The notes under the pieces: generated by a model | The model's database searches: none | Seen by the model: the letters and a program-made list of their open reading frames with translations, nothing else | Told to the model about the DNA's origin: nothing | Program-made: the position numbers and the translations under genes | Shown here: one piece after another, positions 1-4,571 of the stretch | Position numbering within the stretch: position 1 is the first letter of the stretch | Layout: each line of letters opens with the position of its first letter | Source of the DNA: an uncultured Bacilli bacterium | GTDB taxonomy: Bacteria > Bacillota_I > Bacilli_A > RF39 > UBA660 | Length of the DNA stretch: 7,429 nucleotides | Reading direction: 5' to 3' | Assembly: GCA_947630415.1 (NCBI GenBank) | Contig: CANRHM010000064.1 | Coordinates: 1-7,429 of the forward strand

Positions 1-2
1 AG

Positions 3-512
3 TTAAATGCCAATGAAAGAACAATTGAGTTAGGAATGGTTTGTGCATTGTTACATGATATTGGACTTAGTAAAGGAGATAAAAAAGACCATGCTATAGA
101 AAGTAGCAAAATATTTTCTAGATATATTGATAAAAATGATATTAGTTTAGAAGAAATGGAAATTATTAAACAAGCAATTTTAGATCATTCTAAAGGCAAT
201 AATATACAATCTTTGATTGGACTCTCTTTAGTGCTAGCTGATAAATTAGATGTGACGTATCATAGAACGATAAATTCCAGTATTCAAGATTGGGTTAATA
301 AAGAAATTCAAAAAATAAAAAAAGTAGATATTTTAATTGATGATAGTAATTTAATAGTAAAATATTTGACTGAAGCAAACTTTGATATTTCTGTATTAAA
401 AAGTTGGGAGAAAGCAATTACTATACCTAAAAAAGTAGCAGAATATTTAAATAAAAATTATACATTTTTAATAAATGGTAGAGAAATTCAATATATTGAT
501 TTAATATTATAA
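3..512 (+). CDS. HD-domain phosphohydrolase, 3' part (5' end outside window)
   Basis: The reading frame is open from the window edge, so the start lies upstream; 169 residues are visible. An HD-superfamily metal-binding signature is clear: H18-D19-I20-G21 (numbering from the first visible codon), a downstream His at 30, D61-H62, and a later A-D80-K-L-D83 block that supplies the second Asp of the fold. HD enzymes hydrolyse phosphate esters, often of nucleotides, using bound divalent metal in the cytoplasm. The substrate cannot be told from this piece, and no RelA, EAL or other partner domain is visible in the retained C-terminal half. The C-terminal ~70 residues are lysine-rich and match nothing I recognise. 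The next gene is 200 bases away with a terminator between, so this is probably the end of its transcript. Confident on the fold, not on the function. Confidence 0.8.
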   Translation, partial: LNANERTIELGMVCALLHDIGLSKGDKKDHAIESSKIFSRYIDKNDISLEEMEIIKQAILDHSKGNNIQSLIGLSLVLADKLDVTYHRTINSSIQDWVNKEIQKIKKVDILIDDSNLIVKYLTEANFDISVLKSWEKAITIPKKVAEYLNKNYTFLINGREIQYIDLIL

Positions 513-557
513 TTTAAAAGTTGTAGATTACTACGTCATTCGCACCAAATAGATATC

Positions 558-585
558 AAACTCGGACTAGTACAGTTCGAGTTTT
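558..585 (+). terminator. Hairpin terminator after the HD gene
   Basis: Inverted repeat AAACTCG (558-564) / CGAGTTT (578-584), with a second inner pairing ACT (566-568) / AGT (574-576). The tail is short (TTTT, partly inside the stem), so termination may be modest. It lies 45 bases after the HD stop codon and upstream of the Nudix gene. Confidence 0.5.
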
Positions 586-601
586 AAAATGATTAAATTT
601 A

Positions 602-610
602 TGTTAAAAT
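602..610 (+). promoter_or_regulatory. Possible extended -10 promoter for the Nudix gene
   Basis: TGTTAAAAT has the TGn extension in front of a TAAAAT -10 box, but no good -35 box lies 17 bases upstream. It would give a 5' leader of about 100 nt that includes the repeat box at 641-668. Weak evidence. Confidence 0.3.
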
Positions 611-640
611 ATTTTATGGAAGAATTGATGTATTGTTCAA

Positions 641-668
641 TTTAGAAAACACGCTTGTATATTGACAA
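641..668 (+). repeat. Dispersed repeat box, copy A (TTTAGAAAACACRCTTG)
   Basis: A 28-base stretch that matches positions 2169-2196 at 23 of 28 bases, including the first 12 bases unbroken. Both copies sit in the leader just upstream of a small accessory gene (starts at 715 and 2235) in the same orientation. A shorter partial match (TTAGAAAACA) occurs near 7199. It could be a shared leader element, a recombination site or the scar of a duplication; the sequence does not decide. Confidence 0.5.
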
Positions 669-714
669 GTCAATTATGCTTAAAAAGTTACCTGATGTAG
701 GAGGAATAATGAAT

Positions 715-1320
715 ATGTCCAATAAAGAAATATTAGAAAATATAAAAAAATTATCAAAACAAGAAAAAAGAAATTTTTCTTATGATAATTTAGTTGAAAT
801 AATGAGTAAGTTAGAAACGAATGAAATTATTGAATTAAGTAATATTATTGGCTATCCAGTATTTACAAGATTATGTATGGGAGCATTAAAACATAAATTT
901 GTTTTGTTGCAAGATGGAGCAGCGGCTATTATCGTAAATGAAAATGGACAAATTTTACTTCAATCAAGAGCAGATAATGATAGATGGGGACTTCCTGGTG
1001 GGTGTCAAGAATTGGGAGAAAGATTTGAAGATACGATAATTCGTGAAGTTAAAGAAGAAACAAATTTAGATATAACAGAGGATAATTTAGAGTTGATAGC
1101 CATTGTCTCTGGTAATAGTAGAAGAAATGAATATCCAAATGGAGATGTCGTTATTAATAATACAGCTTTATATTGTGTTAAAAATTATTCAGGAACATTA
1201 AAATGGGATGAGGAATCCAAAAATATGAAATTTTTTGATTTAGACAATTTACCTATGAATCAAAATGATCCAGATTTAATTGCAATTTATAGAAATATAT
1301 TGAACAAGAAATCAATATAA
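715..1320 (+). CDS. Nudix hydrolase
   Basis: 201 aa from the ATG at 715. Nudix enzymes cleave nucleoside diphosphates linked to another moiety, using Mg2+ bound by the Nudix-box glutamates. The box is at residues 96-118: G96, then E102, R110-E111-V112, and E114-E115, fitting GX5EX7REUXEEXGU except that the last Gly is Asn117. The preceding strand and loop (I80-L-L-Q...R90-W91-G92-L93-P94-G95) is also typical. The first ~65 residues are a helical, charged extension of a kind seen in many Firmicutes Nudix proteins; it does not reveal the substrate. Start choice: AGGAGG at 699-704 is 10 bases from ATG 715 and only 4 from ATG 709; either start is possible and they differ by two residues. Frame extension further upstream lacks a ribosome site. 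No terminator follows directly; the hairpin at 1450-1483 may serve. Confidence 0.9.
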   Translation: MSNKEILENIKKLSKQEKRNFSYDNLVEIMSKLETNEIIELSNIIGYPVFTRLCMGALKHKFVLLQDGAAAIIVNENGQILLQSRADNDRWGLPGGCQELGERFEDTIIREVKEETNLDITEDNLELIAIVSGNSRRNEYPNGDVVINNTALYCVKNYSGTLKWDEESKNMKFFDLDNLPMNQNDPDLIAIYRNILNKKSI

Positions 1321-1335
1321 TAAAATGAATGAAAC

Positions 1336-1364
1336 TTGCAAAAAAATCCATATTGTGATAATAT
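1336..1364 (+). promoter_or_regulatory. Promoter of antisense RNA 1
   Basis: TTGCAA (1336-1341), 17-base spacer, TAATAT (1359-1364) with a TGn extension just before the -10 box. Predicted start near 1371. The copy in unit 2 (1812-1840) has the same geometry, which supports it. Confidence 0.7.
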
Positions 1365-1384
1365 GTATTTAGCAAGGAAATTTG

Positions 1385-1427
1385 CATAAAATAAAAAGGG
1401 AACATTCAGTTTTTCCGAGTTGAATGT
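1385..1427 (-). terminator. Terminator of toxin-1 mRNA
   Basis: Read on the minus strand: stem ACATTCA / TGAATGT (1427-1421 and 1408-1402), then CCC and a T-rich tail (1398-1385). The tail corresponds to a 16-base string, 1382-1397, that recurs exactly at 1858-1873 in unit 2. Confidence 0.6.
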
Positions 1428-1449
1428 CTACCCAATTTATATTGAATCA

Positions 1450-1483
1450 GACACTTATTCTAGCGAATGAGTGTCACTTTTTT
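1450..1483 (+). terminator. Terminator of antisense RNA 1
   Basis: An 11-bp stem (1450-1460 with 1465-1475, one G-U pair), TAGC loop, followed by AC and six T (1478-1483). The stem overlaps the stop codon of the 30-aa peptide on the other strand. The string AGACACT at 1449-1455 is also complementary to the 5' arm of the toxin mRNA. Confidence 0.8.
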
Positions 1484-1566
1484 ATAACTACTATCATCAT
1501 GATAAGGAGAAATAAAATGATAGCAATGAGCTTGAGAACTTTTAAAATAAAGGTCTTAGTTTTCAT
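1474..1566 (-). CDS. Small hydrophobic peptide, candidate type I toxin 1 (30 aa)
   Basis: A 30-aa peptide, MKTKTFILKVLKLIAIILFL followed by LIMMIVVIKK: a lysine-rich start, one predicted membrane helix (about residues 6-28) and a KK end. The ribosome site AAAGGAGG lies 10 bases before the ATG. A minus-strand promoter (TTGTTT at 1661-1656, 17 bases, TATACT at 1638-1633) precedes it. The Shine-Dalgarno is paired with an upstream ACCTCC (1576-1601), so the free mRNA would translate poorly until refolded, as in known type I toxins. The antisense RNA at 1371-1483 covers the 3' end. Such peptides usually insert in the cytoplasmic membrane and depolarise it. The peptide shares no clear sequence with its neighbour toxin 2 or with the Fst/Ldr pattern, so the family is unknown to me. 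Coding potential rests on context rather than homology. Confidence 0.7.
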   Translation of the reverse strand: MKTKTFILKVLKLIAIILFLLIMMIVVIKK

Positions 1567-1575
1567 TTTTATCAA

Positions 1576-1601
1576 ACCTCCTTTCTATAAAGATTGGAGG
1601 T
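1576..1601 (-). promoter_or_regulatory. Shine-Dalgarno-closing hairpin of toxin-1 mRNA
   Basis: In the mRNA, ACCUCC pairs with GGAGGU of the ribosome site (DNA 1596-1601 and 1576-1581). The pairing can extend inward by three A-U pairs across a four-base bulge. The same arrangement with different bases occurs at 2060-2083. Confidence 0.65.
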
Positions 1602-1632
1602 AGACACTCAACAACTGATATTCCCTATAAAA

Positions 1633-1661
1633 AGTATACTATTTATTACATATAAAAACAA
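1633..1661 (-). promoter_or_regulatory. Promoter of toxin-1 mRNA
   Basis: On the minus strand TTGTTT (1661-1656), 17-base spacer, TATACT (1638-1633), predicted start near 1626 just before AGGGAATATC. A perfect 10-bp palindrome, CGTTCGAACG (1663-1672), abuts the -35 box and could bind a regulator. Confidence 0.65.
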
Positions 1662-1672
1662 GCGTTCGAACG

Positions 1673-1805
1673 GTATTTTATTAAAAAGTTGTTGATCTTC
1701 TTCCCTTAGGGAACCATGGGTGTATTATTTAAACCTAGCAAGGTTCAGTTTAATAGGTATCTGTTCTTTGTACCATGAGATAGGGGGATACTTTATTTTA
1801 AAAAC
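1673..1805. other. Spacer between the two toxin-antisense units
   Basis: No convincing reading frame on either strand. It holds several short inverted repeats: TTCCCT/AGGGAA about a single T (1701-1713), CCATGG (1714-1719), AACCT/AGGTT with a four-base loop (1732-1745), and GTATC/GATAC (1757-1761 with 1787-1791) before a T-rich run. It is somewhat richer in G and C than its flanks. There is no counterpart elsewhere in the window. It may be structured RNA or a remnant of an inserted sequence; I cannot assign it. Confidence 0.3.
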
Positions 1806-1811
1806 GCTTTT

Positions 1812-1840
1812 TTGACAAAACCTTGATAATATGGTATTAT
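1812..1840 (+). promoter_or_regulatory. Promoter of antisense RNA 2
   Basis: Perfect -35 box TTGACA (1812-1817), 17-base spacer, TATTAT (1835-1840) with a TGn extension. Predicted start near 1847. It is the strongest promoter match in the window, consistent with an abundant antisense RNA. Confidence 0.85.
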
Positions 1841-1863
1841 GAATATGTCAAGGCAACTTGCAT

Positions 1864-1906
1864 AAAATAAAAAAAGGGAATACTTAACAACGCAATGTTG
1901 AGTACT
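1864..1906 (-). terminator. Terminator of toxin-2 mRNA
   Basis: Minus-strand stem of 11 positions (1906-1896 with 1889-1879; one G-U pair and one mismatch), then CCC, seven T and ATTTT (1878-1864). Its 5' arm overlaps the long-range pairing element 1897-1910. Confidence 0.7.
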
Positions 1907-1922
1907 CGCCAATATATTGGTT

Positions 1923-1958
1923 AGCACTTAATCTTGTTAGATTGAGTGCTTTTCTTTT
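1923..1958 (+). terminator. Terminator of antisense RNA 2
   Basis: AGCACTTAATC (1923-1933) pairs with GATTGAGTGCT (1940-1950), one G-U pair, loop TTGTTA, tail TTTCTTTT (1951-1958). Confidence 0.85.
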
Positions 1959-1968
1959 ACATAGAATA

Positions 1969-2052
1969 CTATATTACAAAAGTAAAAAGTAAGGCTATTA
2001 GTAAAAAGATAATAAGAATAAGTGATAAGATTAAAAAATCTTTCTTAGACAT
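1969..2052 (-). CDS. Small hydrophobic peptide, candidate type I toxin 2 (27 aa)
   Basis: A 27-aa peptide, MSKKDFLILSLILIIFLLIA followed by LLFTFVI: a short KKD head, then an unbroken hydrophobic run from about residue 6 to the end, which is one membrane helix with no charged tail. The ribosome site GGAAGGAGG lies 8 bases before the ATG. It is enclosed in a hairpin (2060-2083), so translation of the fresh transcript would be blocked. The mRNA is predicted to start near 2108 and end near 1864, with the antisense RNA covering its 3' part. Length, membrane character, closed ribosome site and antisense partner together match type I toxins. Sequence similarity to toxin 1 is limited to general character; what is conserved is the RNA architecture. 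I cannot name the family. Confidence 0.7.
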   Translation of the reverse strand: MSKKDFLILSLILIIFLLIALLFTFVI

Positions 2053-2059
2053 ACTATCA

Positions 2060-2083
2060 GCCTCCTTCCTTTTAGAAGTAGGC
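2060..2083 (-). promoter_or_regulatory. Shine-Dalgarno-closing hairpin of toxin-2 mRNA
   Basis: In the mRNA GCCUaCUUC pairs with GAAGgAGGC around a UAAAAG loop: eight pairs and one A-G mismatch. The whole ribosome site is in the stem. Confidence 0.7.
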
Positions 2084-2114
2084 AAGCACCCAACTGTTAA
2101 ATATCCCTAATACA

Positions 2115-2144
2115 TTTATAATAAACATTTGTTTCTTGACACAA
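2115..2144 (-). promoter_or_regulatory. Promoter of toxin-2 mRNA
   Basis: On the minus strand TTGTGT (2144-2139), 18-base spacer, TATAAA (2120-2115), start near 2108. The start falls 14 bases before the 5' pairing arm, exactly as in unit 1, which supports the placement. A plus-strand TTGACA (2136-2141) overlaps its -35 box, but I see no good -10 box for that one. Confidence 0.5.
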
Positions 2145-2168
2145 CATATTTTAGATTAAAAAATAATA

Positions 2169-2196
2169 TTTAGAAAACACACTTGCCGATTGAGAA
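2169..2196 (+). repeat. Dispersed repeat box, copy B
   Basis: Matches 641-668 at 23 of 28 bases in the same orientation. It lies between the toxin-2 promoter and the next gene. With copy A it brackets the Nudix gene and both toxin-antisense units. Confidence 0.5.
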
Positions 2197-2234
2197 AAAC
2201 GATCATTTACAAGATAAGGAGACATAGATTAAAT

Positions 2235-2552
2235 ATGGAATCATTATATCGTGTAACGTATAATAATCAAGGAATATATAATGAATTAAAAAAGGTAGTA
2301 GGTAAAGATATTTGGTTATATCTACTTTCTTTAAAAGAAATAAATTGGTTACCAAAACCTCCAACCTATGCTACTGAGAATAGGTCTTATTTCACTCAGA
2401 AAGGTTTTGAAAGATTTAAAAAAGAAACATTACCTATCCTATATCAATATTTAGATGAAAAGAATATTAAAATAGAAACATTTGAAAAAGTTGAAAAAGT
2501 TGAAAATATTATTTATTCTGATGAATATCAAATAGTGACTGAAAACAAATAA
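2235..2552 (+). CDS. Hypothetical protein, 105 aa
   Basis: I do not recognise this family. The 105-aa product starts at ATG 2235, after AAGGAG at 2216-2221 (13 bases away, rather long). The frame stays open upstream to 2190, but without a start or ribosome site of better quality. The N-terminal half has several aromatic and proline positions (W-L-P-K-P-P-T-Y near residues 53-60). The middle reads Y-F-T-Q-K-G-F-E-R-F-K-K, and the C-terminal part is charged, with a short repeated F-E-K-V-E-K-V-E. There is no signal peptide or membrane segment, so it is probably a small cytoplasmic protein. It has its own terminator and stands alone between accessory genes. Confidence 0.65.
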   Translation: MESLYRVTYNNQGIYNELKKVVGKDIWLYLLSLKEINWLPKPPTYATENRSYFTQKGFERFKKETLPILYQYLDEKNIKIETFEKVEKVENIIYSDEYQIVTENK

Positions 2553-2572
2553 AAAGTCATACTCCTTTTTAG

Positions 2573-2635
2573 AATTCCATTAAAGAATCTAGTTAAATTA
2601 ACAAATATCAATTCTAGAAATGGAATTGATTTTTT
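2573..2635 (+). terminator. Terminator with an overlapping alternative stem
   Basis: The terminator is ATCAATTC (2607-2614) / GAATTGAT (2623-2630) followed by T2630-2635. A second perfect 9-bp pairing, AATTCCATT (2573-2581) with AATGGAATT (2619-2627), uses the same right-hand bases, so the two folds exclude each other. It ends transcription after the 105-aa gene. Confidence 0.7.
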
Positions 2636-2651
2636 GTTAAAATCTGGTTTA

Positions 2652-2679
2652 TTGACAATTTAATATGCTATGATATGAT
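2652..2679 (+). promoter_or_regulatory. Promoter of the 211-aa gene
   Basis: TTGACA (2652-2657), 16-base spacer, TATGAT (2674-2679), start near 2686. This leaves a 5' leader of about 120 nt before the ATG at 2806, long for a simple gene. The leader holds no strong hairpin that I can see. Confidence 0.75.
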
Positions 2680-2805
2680 TAAGACATTAATAAGTAATAT
2701 AAAATTTGAATTAGGATTTAATGCTATGGGACAATCTATTATTTGAAATATATGTTTTGATAATCCTGTGAACCTTGAACAAAGCGAAAGGAATGTGCTG
2801 TTAAT

Positions 2806-3441
2806 ATGAAATTAGTTAGAAAAACCACGGAAGAGGAAATGATTCTTGCATTTTTAAAAGGAGAACTGAATTCAAAAAGATTTAATGACGATTTAAAAAA
2901 TGCTCTTAATGAATTAGGGTTAGATGCAAATATTATTCTAAATGGTAATATAGAAGATGGACAAGAAAATCTAGATAGACTAAAGATCATGAAAGAATTT
3001 AGAGGTTATCCAGATGAAAAATTATTTAAAAGATTTCCTAAAATAGACGAATGGAAATTGGTAGAATTAAGTGAAAGCGACATAGATAACATCTATTATA
3101 TTGATTATGACTATTGGAATGAATTATCGAATGGGACTTCTAAACCAGTCGAGGCAGCTAAGGTTATTAAGAGTGGAGTAGAAATATATGGAGTATCCAA
3201 TAGACCTTTTTTAGAAGGCGTTGAATATAACAAAACAAATAAATTTCCACCCGTTATTTTAATTACTTGTAATGATGTGAAATATTTAATTATTGAAGGA
3301 CATTCCAGAATGACAATATATGGTTTTAATCCAAGTAAACTTAATGGAACCTATGCTTATGTTGGTTATACTACGCAAGAAGAAATGAAAAAATACGATC
3401 AAAGAATGTTAATTAGTGAAGTAGTTAAAACAAGAAAATGA
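2806..3441 (+). CDS. Uncharacterised protein with a weak ParB-like motif, 211 aa
   Basis: I cannot name this 211-aa product. The N-terminal ~60 residues are charged and helical. The C-terminal part has two hydrophobic strands around a conserved-looking turn: P-V-I-L-I-T (149-154) and Y-L-I-I-E-G-H-S-R (160-168). The E-G-H-x-R pattern after a hydrophobic strand resembles the nucleotide-binding box of ParB/Srx-fold proteins (D/E-G-x-H-R), but the rest of that fold is not evident. There is no membrane segment or signal peptide. The ribosome site is weak (AAAGGA at 2787-2792, 13 bases from the ATG). The promoter is strong and its own. The gene stops in TGA just before the promoter of the phosphoesterase gene, without a visible terminator. 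Confidence 0.7.
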   Translation: MKLVRKTTEEEMILAFLKGELNSKRFNDDLKNALNELGLDANIILNGNIEDGQENLDRLKIMKEFRGYPDEKLFKRFPKIDEWKLVELSESDIDNIYYIDYDYWNELSNGTSKPVEAAKVIKSGVEIYGVSNRPFLEGVEYNKTNKFPPVILITCNDVKYLIIEGHSRMTIYGFNPSKLNGTYAYVGYTTQEEMKKYDQRMLISEVVKTRK

Positions 3442-3458
3442 TAAAGATTTGTTTGGAT

Positions 3459-3486
3459 TTGACAAATGGTGAAAAAGTGCTATGAT
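3459..3486 (+). promoter_or_regulatory. Promoter of the DHH phosphoesterase gene
   Basis: TTGACA (3459-3464), 16-base spacer, TATGAT (3481-3486); same spacing and -10 box as the promoter at 2652. It rules out a start at 3466, which lies inside the promoter. Confidence 0.8.
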
Positions 3487-3540
3487 AGATTAATAAGTTG
3501 TAAAATAGACGACTTAGTAATATATAATATTGAGGATAAA

Positions 3541-4530
3541 ATGATAGATATAAAAGATTTAAAAGTAAATTTAGATGCCTTGATGTCCTTATCAGAAAAG
3601 GTAATAATAGTTCCCCATAAGGAAGCAGACTTTGATGCATTAGGTTCTGCTATTGGACTTGCTTTGTATGCGAAAAAATCGAAAAAGCAAGCCTACATAT
3701 TATTAGAGGATTCACTTTATAAATTGGATCGCGGAGTTCAACTGGTCGTAGAAGCAAGCAAAAGTGATTTTCCGCTTATTAGTAAAAATAAATATTTGGC
3801 GATGAGAAGCGATAATGATTTAACTATTTTAACGGATGTCAATAAAAAGTATTTAATTCATTTAGAAGAGACTCTATTAAATCCAGAAAAAACGATTATT
3901 ATTGATCACCATGATCCAGATGATATGAGTGTAGAAGCAAAACACACTTATATTGATACCAAAGTATCGAGTGCTTCTGAGATTGTGACTAAACTTCTTT
4001 GTATGGGTAAAGTACGAATGACTCCAGAAGTAGCAGATTATTTATTAGCAGGTATTTATTTAGATACCAATAAATTGAGTAAAAATGTCTCTTCGGAAAC
4101 ATTTAAAACCGTAGCCAAACTCTTTGAGTGGGGTGCTACCTTAAATAGAGTATCGGATCTATTTGTTGAAGATTTTGCAAGTGATCGTAAAGTTCAAGAA
4201 CTCATCAATCAATCTAAAATCATGAACTTTAGTGTAGCGGTGGCAAGTGGTAATGAAAATGTAACTTATACCAAAGAAGAACTAGCGAAAGTTGCCGATT
4301 ATCTTTTAAGATACCGCGTTGATGCCTCTTTTGCTATCGGTTCTATTGATGAAAAAACAGTCTCTATTAGTGCACGTTCTAAAGAGAAAGTGAATGTAGG
4401 ATGTATCATGCAACAGTTGGGAGGAGGAGGTAATCCTTTCTCGGGCGCTACCAAGATTGAAGATAAATCCATTCAAGAAGTGGAAAAAGAATTGATTAAA
4501 ACTATTAAACCTCCTTGTTTTTCCGAATAA
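3541..4530 (+). CDS. DHH-DHHA1 family phosphoesterase, GdpP-like
   Basis: 329 aa from ATG 3541 (GAGG at 3532-3535). The DHH domain shows motif I H26-K-x-x-D30-x-D32-A-L-G-S, motif II D99, motif III D122-H123-H124 and motif IV D175 (G-I-Y-L-D-T), which together hold the two Mn2+ ions. The C-terminal DHHA1 substrate-binding domain ends in S-A-R-S...I-M-Q-Q-L-G-G-G-G (294-297). This pattern is closer to GdpP, the c-di-AMP phosphodiesterase, than to NrnA. The membrane, PAS and degenerate GGDEF parts of GdpP are absent, so it is a soluble standalone enzyme. Likely substrates are c-di-AMP, pApA or short oligoribonucleotides. Oddity: the usual His after GGGG is Asn298. It has its own promoter and converges with purA. 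Confidence 0.88.
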   Translation: MIDIKDLKVNLDALMSLSEKVIIVPHKEADFDALGSAIGLALYAKKSKKQAYILLEDSLYKLDRGVQLVVEASKSDFPLISKNKYLAMRSDNDLTILTDVNKKYLIHLEETLLNPEKTIIIDHHDPDDMSVEAKHTYIDTKVSSASEIVTKLLCMGKVRMTPEVADYLLAGIYLDTNKLSKNVSSETFKTVAKLFEWGATLNRVSDLFVEDFASDRKVQELINQSKIMNFSVAVASGNENVTYTKEELAKVADYLLRYRVDASFAIGSIDEKTVSISARSKEKVNVGCIMQQLGGGGNPFSGATKIEDKSIQEVEKELIKTIKPPCFSE

Positions 4531-4544
4531 CAAATCAAAAGAAA

Positions 4545-4571
4545 ACGTTCTTTAGTAGGAACGCTTTTTTT
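4545..4571. terminator. Bidirectional terminator between the DHH gene and purA
   Basis: CGTTCTT (4546-4552) pairs with AGGAACG (4557-4563), loop TAGT. Seven T follow on the plus strand (4565-4571), and on the minus strand the stem is followed by TTTTC-TTTT. It serves both convergent genes; its T run overlaps the last two bases of the purA stop codon. Confidence 0.8.

Larger units (their letters stand above)
1371..1483 (+). ncRNA. Candidate antitoxin (antisense) RNA 1
   Basis: A predicted RNA of about 112 nt, bounded by a promoter at 1336-1364 and a strong terminator at 1450-1483, with no open reading frame of note. It is fully complementary to the 3' half of the predicted mRNA for the 30-aa peptide, covering its last codons and 3' untranslated region. 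It also contains GTTGAATGTCTACC (1419-1432), nearly the same sequence as the mRNA's own 5' arm, so binding would displace that arm from the mRNA 3' end. In the known txpA/ratA and bsrG/SR4 systems a 3'-overlapping RNA of this kind represses the toxin through duplex formation and RNase III cleavage; that mechanism is inference here. Confidence 0.65.
1847..1958 (+). ncRNA. Candidate antitoxin (antisense) RNA 2
   Basis: A predicted RNA of about 112 nt, the same length as antisense RNA 1. It runs from the promoter at 1812-1840 to the terminator at 1923-1958 and is complementary to the 3' untranslated region of the 27-aa peptide mRNA. It ends about 10 bases short of that peptide's stop codon, so it barely touches the coding part. 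It contains GTTGAGTACTCGCC (1897-1910), which imitates the 5' arm of the toxin mRNA, and AGCAC (1923-1927), complementary to that same arm. Antitoxin function is inferred from the layout shared with unit 1. Confidence 0.7.

Noticed and set aside
526..550. tRNA-like 3' end (ending in CACCA)
   Set aside because: There is no TTC-type T-loop and no matching acceptor, D or anticodon arms upstream.
1517..1603. Plus-strand 28-aa frame with a well-placed AAGGAG, opposite toxin 1
   Set aside because: It has no promoter between the antisense terminator (1483) and its start, and unit 2 has no counterpart. The minus-strand peptide has the promoter, the closed ribosome site and the conserved layout.
1663..1672. 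LexA/SOS box near toxin 1
   Set aside because: The palindrome is CGTTCGAACG; the Gram-positive SOS box needs GAAC and GTTC in the other order with four bases between.
2720..2770. Short leader peptide (16 codons) before the 211-aa gene
   Set aside because: It has only a weak AGGA ahead, no regulatory codon run, and no paired terminator/antiterminator downstream.
2739..2990. Minus-strand 83-aa frame
   Set aside because: It is antisense to the start of the 211-aa gene and its promoter leader, with no ribosome site of its own.
3466..3540. Upstream start for the DHH phosphoesterase
   Set aside because: The ATG at 3466 lies inside the -35/-10 spacer of its promoter and has no ribosome site; ATG 3541 has GAGG.
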